From positions 1,240,001-1,304,000 of the forward strand of contig NZ_LT629743.1 of assembly GCF_900105095.1 (NCBI RefSeq): 64,000 nt of DNA. The letters run 5' to 3'. Numbering within the stretch: position 1 is the stretch's first letter; every line of letters starts with the position of its first letter. Shown here piece after piece: positions 21,014-30,294 of this stretch. Both the position numbers and the translations under genes were made by a program. A model generated the notes under the pieces. The model did no database searches, was not told where the DNA came from, and saw only the letters and a list, made by a program, of their open reading frames with translations. This stretch comes from Erythrobacter sp. HL-111 (GTDB lineage: Bacteria > Pseudomonadota > Alphaproteobacteria > Sphingomonadales > Sphingomonadaceae).

Positions 21014-21052
21014 CGCCGACCCCCTTCGCCCGGGGCGCGGGCGCCAGGCAAG

Positions 21053-21083
21053 GAAAAGGCCGCCCCGCGCCGGGACGGCCCTT
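21053..21083 (-). terminator. terminator of ndk
   Basis: On the minus strand GGCCGTCCC and GGGGCGGCC form a GC stem with loop, followed by TTTTCC, just after the ndk stop. On the plus strand only CTTTC follows, so it acts mainly for ndk. Confidence 0.65.
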
Positions 21084-21104
21084 TCGCGTCGATCGGGAGC
21101 AGGA

Positions 21105-21527
21105 TCAGCCGACGATTTCGTCCTCGCTGAAGAAGAATTCGATCTCGATCTTCGCGTTTTCTTCGCTGTCCGATCCGTGGACGGTGTTTTCCCCGATGGA
21201 AAGCGCGTATTCCTTGCGGATCGTGCCCTCGGCAGCTTCGGCCGGGTTGGTCGCGCCCATCACGTCGCGGTTGCGCTTGACCGCGTCCTCGCCCTCGAGG
21301 ACCTGCACGACGACCGGTTCGCTCATCATGAACTCGACCAGCTCGCCGAAGAAGGGCCGTTCCTTGTGGACCGCATAGAAGCCTTCGGCCTGTTCGCGGG
21401 TCATGCGGATGCGCTTGGAAGCGACGACGCGCAGGCCCGCCTCTTCCAGCATCTTGGTGACCGCGCCGGTCAGGTTGCGCTTGGTCGCGTCGGGCTTGAT
21501 GATCGAAAAGGTGCGGGTGACCGCCAT
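21105..21527 (-). CDS. ndk: nucleoside diphosphate kinase
   Basis: Ndk equilibrates nucleoside di- and triphosphates through a phosphohistidine. The 140-residue protein starts [20 protein letters not shown] and carries the active-site His in [20 protein letters not shown]. Normal length. Longer in-frame reading upstream of the ATG at 21527 is Arg-rich and not conserved. Confidence 0.96.
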   Translation of the reverse strand: MAVTRTFSIIKPDATKRNLTGAVTKMLEEAGLRVVASKRIRMTREQAEGFYAVHKERPFFGELVEFMMSEPVVVQVLEGEDAVKRNRDVMGATNPAEAAEGTIRKEYALSIGENTVHGSDSEENAKIEIEFFFSEDEIVG

Positions 21528-21626
21528 CTTGGGTGTTCCTTGGTCTAGAAAGGGGGCGCTGCTGGGCGCTCGGGGAAGGCGTGGCCCGGAACGCGTGCGT
21601 TCCCGGCCGGTAACGTCGCGCGCGCG

Positions 21627-21653
21627 CTTAGCCCCGGCGGCGCGGCAGTTCAA
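21627..21653 (-). promoter_or_regulatory. probable ndk promoter
   Basis: On the minus strand TTGAAC-N15-GCTAAG, the same spacing and -10 type as the atp, surA and ast promoters. Predicted leader about 90 bases. Confidence 0.5.
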
Positions 21654-21713
21654 GCCCGGGCGCGAGGAGCGACCGCCGCCACGGGCCGGACCGGGCGCGC
21701 GGTGGCGAGGCTT

Positions 21714-22148
21714 TCATGCGATCTTCGTCCACCTGCCGCCATCCTGGCGGTAGAAGGATCGCTCGACCCCCGCCGCGCCGGCGAGCGTGCGCCAGGTGCC
21801 GCGTGCGGCGTCGAGCGTGTCCTCGCCGAACAGCAGGAAAAGCCGCGCGAAGCCGGTGCTTTCGCGCCACGCGCCGTCGGCGAAGACGACGTGGCTCGCC
21901 CCGTTGGGCGCCTCGCACACGTCGGACAGCAGGATCGGCTGGCGCTCCTCGCCCGCAGCGCCCGCATGGCCGTTTGCAAGGAAGCTCTCGGGACCGGCGG
22001 CCCACAGCGCCTTGGCGATGAGCTGGCGCTGTTCGGCATCGGCGCTGACCACCAGCAGACGCTCGCCCTGCGCCAGCACGCGCGCGGCGATGAGCGCGAC
22101 GACACGGGCCGGGGGATCGCGCGAAATCTGCCAGAAATCGACTTTCAT
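21714..22148 (-). CDS. holC: DNA polymerase III chi subunit
   Basis: HolC (144 residues) links the clamp loader to SSB during replication. It begins KVDFWQISRDPPARVVALIA and has the family pattern GERLLVVSADAEQRQLIAKALW, then PILLSDVCEAPNGASHVVF, with the closing FYRQDGGRWTKIA. The ATG at 22148 removes a non-homologous N-terminal extension. It lies downstream of pepA and the DUF2256 gene on the same strand, a layout (pepA-holC) widely conserved in proteobacteria. Confidence 0.9.
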   Translation of the reverse strand: MKVDFWQISRDPPARVVALIAARVLAQGERLLVVSADAEQRQLIAKALWAAGPESFLANGHAGAAGEERQPILLSDVCEAPNGASHVVFADGAWRESTGFARLFLLFGEDTLDAARGTWRTLAGAAGVERSFYRQDGGRWTKIA

Positions 22149-22176
22149 CCCGTGCCCGCCGGTTCGCTGCAGGGGG

Positions 22177-22329
22177 TCACGGCCGCACCGTCCCCTGCCC
22201 CTTCGTTCGTCTGCATCGCTCGGAACAATAGCGCACGTTGTCCCAGTCGCGCGCCCATTTCCTGCGCCAGGCAAAGGGCAGGCCGCAGGCCGCGCAGGTC
22301 TTCGACGGCAGGTCGGCCTTGCGGCGCAT
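22177..22329 (-). CDS. DUF2256 tiny zinc-ribbon protein
   Basis: A 50-residue protein read from the ATG at 22329. It shows [12 protein letters not shown], the pair C12-A-A-C15, then [11 protein letters not shown] and RYCSERC with Cys35 and Cys39. Four cysteines in a CxxC...CxxxC order and the conserved RRKWARDW stretch match DUF2256, a widespread family without a known role that probably binds zinc. A TTG three codons upstream (PKM) is an alternative start. It sits between pepA and holC with 15- and 28-base gaps, so the three genes look like one transcript. Confidence 0.85.
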   Translation of the reverse strand: MRRKADLPSKTCAACGLPFAWRRKWARDWDNVRYCSERCRRTKGQGTVRP

Positions 22330-22344
22330 CTTGGGCAAGCGCGC

Positions 22345-23802
22345 TTACTCCAGGTTTTCCTTCACGAAACGGTCGATCAGGCGAACGCCGTAGCCGGTCG
22401 CGCCCTTGTCCCACGTATGGCCCGGCTTGGTCGACCAGACCATGCCGGCGATGTCGAGATGCGCCCAGGGCGTGCCCTTGCGGATGAAGCGCTGGAGGAA
22501 CTGCGCCGCGGTGATCGAACCGGCCTCGCGCGGCCCCACGTTCTTCATGTCGGCGATCGGGCTGTCGATCAGCTTGTCGTAGGCAGGGGCGAGCGGGAGC
22601 CGCCAAAGCCTGTCGCCGACGCCTTCGCCCGCGCAGGTGAGCTGCCCGGCGAGCTTGTCGTCATTGGCGAACATCCCGCCATGCTCGTTGCCGAGCGCGA
22701 TGATCATGGCACCCGTCAGCGTCGCCAGGTCGACGATCCGCGCGGGATCGAATTCCTCCTGCGCCCAGTGCAGCGCGTCACACAGGACCAACCGCCCTTC
22801 GGCATCGGTGTTGAGTACCTCGACCGTCTGCCCGCTCATCGTGGTGACGATGTCGCCGGGGCGCTGCGCCTTGCCGTCGGGCATGTTCTCGACCAGGCCG
22901 AGGACGCCGATCACGTTGGCCTTCGCCTTGCGCCCGGCGAGCGCCAGCAGCGCGCCCGCGACCGCGCCCGCGCCGCCCATGTCCCATTTCATGTCCTCCA
23001 TGCCCGGCGGCGGCTTCAGCGAGATGCCGCCGGTGTCGAAGGTCACGCCCTTGCCCACGAAGACGCTCGGCCTGTCCCCGGTCCTGCCGCCGTTCCAGCG
23101 GATCGCGAGGATGCGGCTCGCCCGTTCGGAGCCCTGCCCGACGCCGAGCAGGGCACCCATGCCGAGCTTTTCCATCGCCTCTTCATCGAGCACGATCAGC
23201 TCCGCACCGGTACCCTCGAACGCCTTCTCGCACAGCGCGACGAAGCTTTCGGGATAGAGCCTGTTGGCCGGTTCGGTAACGAGCGTCCGGGTGAATTCGA
23301 CGCCGCGGGCGACCGCCTCGGCCTCGGCCCAGGCGTCGTGGGTGCCGTCGGGCGCGCCGACGACATGGACCGTCTCGAGGCTGGGACGCTTGTCCGCGGG
23401 CAGTTTCGTGCGATAGGTGTCGAGCCGCCAGGACCGCAGGCGCAGGCCCAGCAGCGCCGCTGCCGCCTCCTCGCCCGAAAGGTCGGCATGGCCGAGGTCG
23501 AGCACCATCGCGCTTTCGCCCGAAACGAGATATTTCGCGGCGAGCGCGGCCCCCGCCTTCTCGAGGTTGAGCCGGCGCAGCGTCGCATCCGCCTCACCCG
23601 CCCCGGCGAGCGCGAGCCGGCGCAGCGTGCCGTCCTTCATCGAAAACGTCTCGAAGACCTGTCCCGCGCTGCCTTTGAACCGCGCCGCCCTCGCCCCTTC
23701 GGCCACGGCCTGGTCGAGGTCGGAGGGCATGTCCTCCTGGTTCAGCACCCGGGCGTGGAGCCGGACGTGGGAGGGCGGGCTGTCGCTGAAACGGAATTGC
23801 AT
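22345..23802 (-). CDS. pepA: leucyl aminopeptidase (M17)
   Basis: A 485-residue M17 metallopeptidase that removes N-terminal residues from peptides. Visible landmarks are VGKGVTFDTGGISLKPPPGM, with the metal-binding Asp and Lys, the signature NTDAEGRL, and DLATLTGAMIIALG. The N-terminal 170 residues form the diverged non-catalytic domain. The start at 23802 is supported by GGAG seven bases upstream; in-frame extension is not conserved. It is divergent from lptD. Confidence 0.95.
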   Translation of the reverse strand: MQFRFSDSPPSHVRLHARVLNQEDMPSDLDQAVAEGARAARFKGSAGQVFETFSMKDGTLRRLALAGAGEADATLRRLNLEKAGAALAAKYLVSGESAMVLDLGHADLSGEEAAAALLGLRLRSWRLDTYRTKLPADKRPSLETVHVVGAPDGTHDAWAEAEAVARGVEFTRTLVTEPANRLYPESFVALCEKAFEGTGAELIVLDEEAMEKLGMGALLGVGQGSERASRILAIRWNGGRTGDRPSVFVGKGVTFDTGGISLKPPPGMEDMKWDMGGAGAVAGALLALAGRKAKANVIGVLGLVENMPDGKAQRPGDIVTTMSGQTVEVLNTDAEGRLVLCDALHWAQEEFDPARIVDLATLTGAMIIALGNEHGGMFANDDKLAGQLTCAGEGVGDRLWRLPLAPAYDKLIDSPIADMKNVGPREAGSITAAQFLQRFIRKGTPWAHLDIAGMVWSTKPGHTWDKGATGYGVRLIDRFVKENLE

Positions 23803-23993
23803 GGGTTCTCCCGGATTGGCTCCCCCGCAAGGCCGGGCGAAGCGAAAATTCAGATCGAGCGTTCGCCCGGTCGAACGCATCAGACGGCTGATCGCTCCTG
23901 CCTCGACGGGCGGATCGCGGGGGCGGAACGAGCGCTCGGACCGGGCCGTGAATGGCGATTGCGATTAGGCGCGTGCGGTGCAATAGGCAAGGC

Positions 23994-26378
23994 ATGACGG
24001 CAGGATCAACGGGGCCCTCGCGCATTCCCGCGCCCGGTGCGATGCGTGCCCTGCCGGGCCGGGCCGCTTCGCCTGTCGCGACGGCGCGGGCGCTCGCGCT
24101 GGCCGGCCTCGCCCCGGCGGCGCTGGTCCACGCGCTTCCCGCCGCGGCCCACCCTGCCCCGCTGCTCGCCGCCGCCCTGCAGGATGCCGACCCTCCGCCC
24201 GGCGCGGCCGATCCCTTGCCCGGCGCGGCCGGGTCTCCCTTGGACCTGGCGGAACCCGGCGAGGATGCGGCAGGCGGGCGCGTGCTCGACTTCGAGGCGG
24301 ACGAGCTTTCCTACGACGCCGAGGCCGAGATCGTCACCGCCCGCGGCGATGTCGTGCTGCGCAGCGAGGACCGCTCGGTCCGTGCCGACGAGGTCATGTG
24401 GTACCGCGACAGCGGGCGGATCGTCGCGACGGGCAACATCCGCTTCGTCGACGAGGGCGGCAACCAGCTCTTCACCGACCAGATCGAACTGACCGACGAA
24501 TTCGAGGCGGGGGCGATGGAGGAACTGCTCATCGCCCTGCGCGCGGGCGGGCGCCTCGCCGCGCGCTCTGCCGCGCGCGCGCAGAGCGGGACGATCCTGC
24601 TCGAAAGCGCGGCCTACACCGCCTGCCCGGTCACCGGCGAGGACGGCTGCGCCAGGGATCCGTCCTGGCGCATCACCGCCGACCGGGTGATCTACGATCC
24701 GGACAAGGCGCAGGTGCGCTTTCGCGGCGCCATGCTCGAACTGTTCGGCCAGCGCCTGCTCCCGCTGCCCGGCCTTTCGCTCAACACCGATGGCGACGCG
24801 GTCTCGGGCTTCCTCGTGCCGAACATCCGGGTGACGCAGGTCAACGGGCTCGAATTGTCGGGCGATTATTTCTGGCGCCTCGCCGACAACAAGGACCTGA
24901 CGCTCGGCGCCTATGTCTTTTCCGCGGTCGCGCCGATGGTGCGGGCGGAATGGCGGCACCTGACGGGCAATGGCGCCTACCAGGTCACCGGCTACCTGAC
25001 GCAAAGCAGCCGCGTCGCCGACTTCGACGGGCAGGCCGAAACCGAAAGCGACCCGCGCGGCTATCTCTTCGCCAATGGCCGCTTCCAGTTCACCGAGCAC
25101 TGGAGCCTCACCGGATCGGTCCGCGCGGCGAGCGACCGGACCTTCCTGCGCCGCTACGACCTCAGCCGGGACGACCGGCTGCGCTCGACCGTCAACCTGG
25201 AACGGATCGACGAGGATTCCTATCTGAGCCTCGCCGGCTGGGCGACGCAGACGCTGCGGATCAACGCCGACCAGGGCCAGATCCCGATCGCGCTCCCCGC
25301 GTTCGATTATCGCCGGATCGTCGAGGATCCCCTGCTTGGCGGCGAGGTGCAATTCCAGGCGAACACGCTCGCGCTGCTGCGGACCGACGGGCAGGACACG
25401 CAGCGTGCCTTCGCCGGAGCCCGCTGGGACCTTAGGACGCTGACCGGGCTCGGCCAGGTCGTCAGCTTCAGCGCGCTGGTGCGGGGCGACATCTACCACA
25501 CCTCCAACACCGGCTCGACGCTCACCGAGATCTATCGCGGGAACGAAGGCTGGACCGGCCGCGGCGTCGCGATCGGGGCGATCGACATCGAATGGCCCTT
25601 CGTCGGCGAGGCCTTCGGCGGCACGCAGGTGCTCAAGCCCCGCCTCCAGTTCGTCGCGAGCCCCCCGATCGAGAACCTCGCCGTCCCCAACGAGGACGCG
25701 CGGGCGATCGACCTTGAGGATTCGAACCTCTTCGCCCTGAACCGCTTTCCCGGTTACGACCGGGTCGAGGACGGGGCGCGCGTGACCTGGGGGCTCGACT
25801 GGGAACTCAACCGGCCCGGCTGGCGGGTCAAGACCACGGTGGGCCAGTCCTACCGGCTGGAGGACAAGCAGGACATCTTCCCCGTCGGCACCGGCCTTTC
25901 CGAAAGGGTGTCCGATTTCGTCGGCCGGACCGAGGTGCGATACCGCGATTTCGTCGCCTTCACCCACCGCTTCCGGCTGGACAAGAACAACCTCGCCTTC
26001 CGCCGCAACGAGATCGACGCCGCGGTCGGTTCGCGCCGGACCTATCTCGAGGTCGGCTACCTGCGCCTCAACCGGGACATCCAGACCGTCGAGGACCTGC
26101 AGGACCGCGAGGAATTCCGCACCGCCGCGCGCGTCGCCTTCGCCAACAACTGGGCGGTGTTCGGATCGGGCGTGTTCAACCTGACGAGCGCGGAGGAGGA
26201 CCCGGTCTTCGCGCCCGACGGGTTCGAGCCGATCCGCACGCGGCTCGGCGTTTCCTACCAGGACGAATGCCTCGAATTCGGCTTCACCTGGCGGCGCGAC
26301 TACATCACCGCGGGCGACGCGGCGCGGGGCAATTCCTTCCAGCTCTTCTTCGCGCTGCGCAATCTCGGCTTCCGCTGA
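23994..26378 (+). CDS. lptD: LPS-assembly protein LptD
   Basis: LptD is the outer-membrane barrel that inserts lipopolysaccharide in the outer leaflet together with LptE. The N-terminal signal region (AAALQ around residue 60) is unusually long and Ala/Pro-rich. It is followed by the periplasmic OstA-like jellyroll (FEADELSYDAEAEIVTARGD, VRADEVMWYRDSGRIVATGN). The barrel domain fills the rest and ends in an aromatic-rich strand (ITAGDAARGNSFQLFFALRN). Start choice is uncertain: I took the ATG at 23994 preceded by AAGG; ATGs at 23952 and 24042 are in frame. First gene of lptD-surA-pdxA-rsmA, a conserved cluster. Confidence 0.9.
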   Translation: MTAGSTGPSRIPAPGAMRALPGRAASPVATARALALAGLAPAALVHALPAAAHPAPLLAAALQDADPPPGAADPLPGAAGSPLDLAEPGEDAAGGRVLDFEADELSYDAEAEIVTARGDVVLRSEDRSVRADEVMWYRDSGRIVATGNIRFVDEGGNQLFTDQIELTDEFEAGAMEELLIALRAGGRLAARSAARAQSGTILLESAAYTACPVTGEDGCARDPSWRITADRVIYDPDKAQVRFRGAMLELFGQRLLPLPGLSLNTDGDAVSGFLVPNIRVTQVNGLELSGDYFWRLADNKDLTLGAYVFSAVAPMVRAEWRHLTGNGAYQVTGYLTQSSRVADFDGQAETESDPRGYLFANGRFQFTEHWSLTGSVRAASDRTFLRRYDLSRDDRLRSTVNLERIDEDSYLSLAGWATQTLRINADQGQIPIALPAFDYRRIVEDPLLGGEVQFQANTLALLRTDGQDTQRAFAGARWDLRTLTGLGQVVSFSALVRGDIYHTSNTGSTLTEIYRGNEGWTGRGVAIGAIDIEWPFVGEAFGGTQVLKPRLQFVASPPIENLAVPNEDARAIDLEDSNLFALNRFPGYDRVEDGARVTWGLDWELNRPGWRVKTTVGQSYRLEDKQDIFPVGTGLSERVSDFVGRTEVRYRDFVAFTHRFRLDKNNLAFRRNEIDAAVGSRRTYLEVGYLRLNRDIQTVEDLQDREEFRTAARVAFANNWAVFGSGVFNLTSAEEDPVFAPDGFEPIRTRLGVSYQDECLEFGFTWRRDYITAGDAARGNSFQLFFALRNLGFR

Positions 26379-26391
26379 GACGCGTCGCGAA

Positions 26392-26418
26392 TTGGCAGCG
26401 GAGGCAAAACGGGCTAGA
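26392..26418 (+). promoter_or_regulatory. probable promoter between lptD and surA
   Basis: TTGGCA-N15-GCTAGA, same spacing as other promoters in the window. It would allow surA, pdxA and rsmA to be made independently of lptD. Confidence 0.45.
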
Positions 26419-26560
26419 GGACGCCCGCAAGAGCCCGAGACACCGGGGCCGGCTGCCTTTCACTCAGCGCAGGTTCAGCCCCGCTTCGGCAAGGGAAGCG
26501 ACCTTCGGGCGCGGGCGTGGGGCCGCCCGCCCGGCGACGAATCAGGACGGAAACGAACAC

Positions 26561-27916
26561 GTGAATTCGACGAACATGATGAAGACCATGACTGCCGCCT
26601 TAGCGGCTCTGGCGATGTCCGCCGTCCCGGTCCTGCCGGCCGCGGCGCAGACGCTCGCGGTGCCGACCGCCGACAATCCCTTCGGCATCCCCGACGACAT
26701 CCGGATCTTCGACAAGGAGAACCCGAACACCCGCACAGCCACCGCGGTGGTCAACGGCTATGTCATCACCGGCACCGACATCGAACAGCGCGTCGCGCTC
26801 GTCACCTCGGCGTCGGAAGCCGAAGTGTCGGAGGAGGAGCTCGAACGGCTGCGCGTCCAGGTCCTGCGGAACCTGATCGACGAGACGCTCAAGATCCAGG
26901 CTTCCGAAGCGCTCGAAATGCCGGTCAGCGAGGCCGAGATCGAGCAGACCTATGCACAGCTCGCCGCGCAGAATTTCGGGCAGGAAACCGACAAGATGGG
27001 CGAATACCTGCGCTCGATCGGGTCCTCGCCCGCCGCGCTCAAGCGGCAGATCGCGGGCGAGATCGCGTGGGAGAACCTCCTGCGCCGCAACATCATGCCC
27101 TTCGTCAACGTCTCGGCCGAAGAGGTCAACGACGTGCTCGAACGGCTTGAGGAATCGCGCGGGCAGGACGAATACCGGGTGGGCGAGATCTATCTCTCCG
27201 CCACGCAGGAAAACCGCGCCGCGGTGCTCCAGAACGCGCAGCGGATCATGGAACAGCTGCGCCAGGGCGGCAGCTTCGTCGCCTATGCCCGCCAGTTCTC
27301 CGAGGCGACCACGGCGGTCGTCGGCGGCGATCTCGGCTGGATCCGGCTTGGCCAGCTGCCGCCGCAGCTCGACGCGGCGCTGGGGGGGATGCAGCCGGGG
27401 CAGCTCAAAGGCCCGATCGAGATCCCGGGCGGCTTCTCGATCATCTACCTCATCAACAAGCGCAAGGTGGCGATGGCGGATCCGGCCGATTCGCTGCTCA
27501 ACCTCAAGCAGATCGCGATCAACTTCGAACCCGACGTGAGCCAGGAAGAAGCCGAGGCCAAGGTCAACGAATTCGCCGCCTTCGTGAGCGAACTTCGCAG
27601 CTGCGCCGATGCCGAAAGCGCGCGCGACGTGCTGGGGGCGACGGTGGTCTCGAACGATCAGATCCGCGCCGCGAACCTGCCCGAACAGCTGCGCGCCATC
27701 ATCCTCAACATGCAGATCGGCCAGACCACCCCGCCCTTCGGCTCGCCCGAGGAAGGGGTGCGCGTGCTGATGCTGTGCGGGCGCGACGATCCGGAACAGG
27801 TCGGCGGGCCGAGCTTCGACGAGGTGATGGACCAGATCGAGCAGGAGCGGATCAACAAGCGCGCCCAGCGTTACCTGCGCGACCTCCGCAACGACGCCTA
27901 CATCGAATACAACTGA
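26561..27916 (+). CDS. surA: periplasmic peptidyl-prolyl isomerase, SurA-like chaperone
   Basis: SurA chaperones outer-membrane barrels, including LptD encoded upstream. The 451-residue protein has a signal peptide (to about residue 31, PAAAQ) and an N-terminal chaperone module (TATAVVNGYVITGTDIEQRV, then VLRNLIDETLKIQASEALEM). A parvulin domain (about 200-300, DEYRVGEIYLSATQENRAAV, FVAYARQFSEATTAVVGGDL, GWI) and a C-terminal helix complete it. I used the GTG start because an AGGACGG site lies upstream; an ATG at 26576 would shorten it by five residues. Confidence 0.9.
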   Translation: MNSTNMMKTMTAALAALAMSAVPVLPAAAQTLAVPTADNPFGIPDDIRIFDKENPNTRTATAVVNGYVITGTDIEQRVALVTSASEAEVSEEELERLRVQVLRNLIDETLKIQASEALEMPVSEAEIEQTYAQLAAQNFGQETDKMGEYLRSIGSSPAALKRQIAGEIAWENLLRRNIMPFVNVSAEEVNDVLERLEESRGQDEYRVGEIYLSATQENRAAVLQNAQRIMEQLRQGGSFVAYARQFSEATTAVVGGDLGWIRLGQLPPQLDAALGGMQPGQLKGPIEIPGGFSIIYLINKRKVAMADPADSLLNLKQIAINFEPDVSQEEAEAKVNEFAAFVSELRSCADAESARDVLGATVVSNDQIRAANLPEQLRAIILNMQIGQTTPPFGSPEEGVRVLMLCGRDDPEQVGGPSFDEVMDQIEQERINKRAQRYLRDLRNDAYIEYN

Positions 27917-27940
27917 TCCGGCGAGCGGGGCCTGCAGGCG

Positions 27941-28963
27941 GTGACACCCGAAGCTCCGATCGCGCTGTCGCTCGGCGATCCGGCGGGGATCGGGCCGGAG
28001 ATCATCGCCGAAGCCTGGGTCCAGCGCGATCGGACCGCACCGCCGCGGGGTGCGCCGCATCCCTTCTTCGTCGTCGGCGGGCCCGAGGTGCTGCGCGCGG
28101 CGATCGCGGCGCGCGGTCTCGACTGCCCGCTGGTCCCGATCGCCGAGCCGGCCGAGGCGCTGTTCGCCTTCTCCGCCGGGCTGCCCGTGATGGCCGGGCT
28201 CGATGCGCCCTACACGCCGGGCCGGCCGTCCGAGGCCGGCTCGAAGCTGGCGCTCGCCTCGCTGTCCTATGCCGCCCGCTTCGCGCTCGGCGGCGTCGCC
28301 GCGGCGCTCGTCACCGCCCCGATCGCGAAGGCGGAACTGGCCGCGGTCGGTTTCACGACGCCGGGCCAGACCGAATTCCTCGCCGATGCCTGCCGCCTGC
28401 CCTATCGCGACGCGGTGATGATGCTGGCCGGGCCGAGCCTTCGCACGGTCCCGCTCACCGTCCACTGCGCGCTGTCAGAGGTGCCGGCGCTGCTCACGAG
28501 CGATCTCATCGCCCACAAGGCCCGCATCGTCGCAGCCGGCCTCGCGCGGGATTTCGGCATCGCCCGCCCGCGCCTCGCGATCGCCGGGCTCAACCCGCAC
28601 GCGGGCGAAGGCGGCCGGTTCGGCGACGAGGAGGCCCGCGTGATCGAACCGGCGATCCGCACCCTGCAGGGCGAAGGGTTCGCCGTGGTCGGTCCCGTGC
28701 CGGGCGATGCGCTGTTCACCTCGCGCCTGCGCGCCACCTATGACGCGGCGCTGTGCATGTATCACGACCAGGCCCTGATCCCGCTGAAGGCATTAGAATT
28801 CGACGAGGGCGTCAACGTCACGCTGGGCCTGCCGATCATCCGCACCTCGCCCGATCACGGCACCGCCTTCGACATCGCGGGCAGGGGCGTGGCCGATCCC
28901 GGCGCGATGTGTGCCGCGATCCGCATGGCCGCCGAGTGCGCGCGCGTGCGGGCAGCGGCGTGA
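27941..28963 (+). CDS. pdxA: 4-hydroxythreonine-4-phosphate dehydrogenase
   Basis: PdxA oxidises 4-phosphohydroxythreonine in the DXP-dependent pyridoxal-phosphate pathway. The 340-residue protein begins [16 protein letters not shown] and contains the zinc-binding [14 protein letters not shown] with His and the NPHAGEGG block plus [18 protein letters not shown] start. Its stop overlaps the rsmA GTG start by four bases. Confidence 0.95.
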   Translation: MTPEAPIALSLGDPAGIGPEIIAEAWVQRDRTAPPRGAPHPFFVVGGPEVLRAAIAARGLDCPLVPIAEPAEALFAFSAGLPVMAGLDAPYTPGRPSEAGSKLALASLSYAARFALGGVAAALVTAPIAKAELAAVGFTTPGQTEFLADACRLPYRDAVMMLAGPSLRTVPLTVHCALSEVPALLTSDLIAHKARIVAAGLARDFGIARPRLAIAGLNPHAGEGGRFGDEEARVIEPAIRTLQGEGFAVVGPVPGDALFTSRLRATYDAALCMYHDQALIPLKALEFDEGVNVTLGLPIIRTSPDHGTAFDIAGRGVADPGAMCAAIRMAAECARVRAAA

Positions 28964-29784
28964 CCGCCCTCCCCCCGATCCGCGAGGTCATTGCGCGCCA
29001 CGGCCTCTCGGCATCGAAGGCGCTGGGACAGAACTTCCTGCTGGACGAGCAGTTGCTCGCCCGCATCGCCGCCATCCCCGGGGACCTGTCGGACCGCGCG
29101 GTGCTCGAGGTCGGGCCAGGCCCCGGCGGGCTCACCCGCGCCCTGCTGAAAGCCGGGGCGCGCGTGACCGCGATCGAGATGGACCGCCGCTGCCTCCCCG
29201 CGCTGGCCGAACTGGGCGAGGCGTTTCCGGGCCGGCTCAGCGTGATCGAGGGCGATGCGCTGAAGCTCGATCAGGGCGCGGCGATGGGCGGCGAACCCTT
29301 CGCGGTGCTGTCGAACCTGCCCTATAATGTCGGCACGGCGCTGTTCGTGAAATGGCTGTCGGGGGAGCAATGGCCGCCGCAGTGGACCTCGCTCACGCTG
29401 ATGTTCCAGCGCGAGGTGGCCGAACGGATCGTCGCTCAGCCGGGGACGGGCGCCTATGGCCGGCTGGCCGTGCTCGCCCAGTGGCGCGCCGAGGCGAAGC
29501 TCGCGCTGAAGGTCCACCGCAGCGCCTTCACCCCGCCGCCCAAGGTGATGAGCGCGGTGGTCCACATCTCCCCTGCCGAAGCGCCCGCGGGCGTTTCGGC
29601 CCGAGTCCTCGAACGCCTGACCGAAGCCGCGTTCGGCCAGCGCCGCAAGATGCTGCGCCAGAGCCTCAAATCCGTGCCCGGCGCGCGCGAGGCGCTGGCG
29701 GGCCTCGGTATCGACGAGACGCGCCGCGCCGAGACGCTGGGCGTCGGCGAATTCGTCGCGCTCGCCCGGCGGCTCACTGCCTGA
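28960..29784 (+). CDS. rsmA: 16S rRNA (adenine1518-N6/adenine1519-N6) dimethyltransferase
   Basis: RsmA/KsgA dimethylates the two adenines in helix 45 of 16S rRNA late in 30S assembly. The 274-residue enzyme shows the N-terminal [11 protein letters not shown] motif [16 protein letters not shown] and the catalytic block [14 protein letters not shown] (NLPY), with the C-terminal [14 protein letters not shown] start overlapping pdxA. The pdxA-rsmA pairing is classic. Confidence 0.96.
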   Translation: MTALPPIREVIARHGLSASKALGQNFLLDEQLLARIAAIPGDLSDRAVLEVGPGPGGLTRALLKAGARVTAIEMDRRCLPALAELGEAFPGRLSVIEGDALKLDQGAAMGGEPFAVLSNLPYNVGTALFVKWLSGEQWPPQWTSLTLMFQREVAERIVAQPGTGAYGRLAVLAQWRAEAKLALKVHRSAFTPPPKVMSAVVHISPAEAPAGVSARVLERLTEAAFGQRRKMLRQSLKSVPGAREALAGLGIDETRRAETLGVGEFVALARRLTA

Positions 29785-30211
29785 AGCTTTCGCCCCAGAT
29801 CGTGTAGATGAAGGTCGCCGACCAGGTGATCAGCATGAAGCCGGAAAGCGAGACCATCATCACCATCAGCCGGATCGGCCCGTGCGCCTCCATCCCGGTG
29901 TAGCCGAGCGTCGAGAAGGAAATGCCGGCGAAATAGAGGTGATCGGCCGCGTCGGTGCCGTTCATCCCGTCGATCAGCATCCCGTTGGCCGGGTCCTCCA
30001 GCAGGGTTGCGACGACGAAAGCGGCGATGCCGATCTCGATGATGTGGAGCAGCGCGAGGCCCCAGAAGGTCAGCAGCAGGCCGAGCGGGCCGTGCCGGTG
30101 GCGTTCGGGCTTGAGCCAGCGGATGGTTTCGAGCCCGGCGAGATGGATCGCCCCGTAGGAAAACAGGAGGGCGATGCCCCAGCCAAGGACATGGAGTTCG
30201 GCTTGCGTCAT
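29774..30211 (-). CDS. small two-helix-pore ion channel family protein
   Basis: A 145-residue membrane protein with three hydrophobic segments (about 9-30, 44-70 and 112-138) and the loop [13 protein letters not shown] (97-109) between the last two. STLGYTG corresponds to the TVGYG-type selectivity filter of potassium channels, in a variant form, so ion selectivity is uncertain. No cytoplasmic ligand or RCK domain is present, so any gating is by another mechanism or partner. Convergent with rsmA: the two 3' ends overlap by 11 bases. Confidence 0.75.
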   Translation of the reverse strand: MTQAELHVLGWGIALLFSYGAIHLAGLETIRWLKPERHRHGPLGLLLTFWGLALLHIIEIGIAAFVVATLLEDPANGMLIDGMNGTDAADHLYFAGISFSTLGYTGMEAHGPIRLMVMMVSLSGFMLITWSATFIYTIWGESFRQ

Positions 30212-30294
30212 CACCCGCACCAAGCATCCGGGGGCGGCGTCGTTCCAAATGCAACCTAGGTTGAGCGAGGTTCGACCCGGCCCCGGCGGGCGCC

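Noticed and set aside
25720..25745. GGATTCGAACC, resembling a tRNA T-arm
   Set aside because: It lies in the lptD reading frame and no cloverleaf can be drawn around it.
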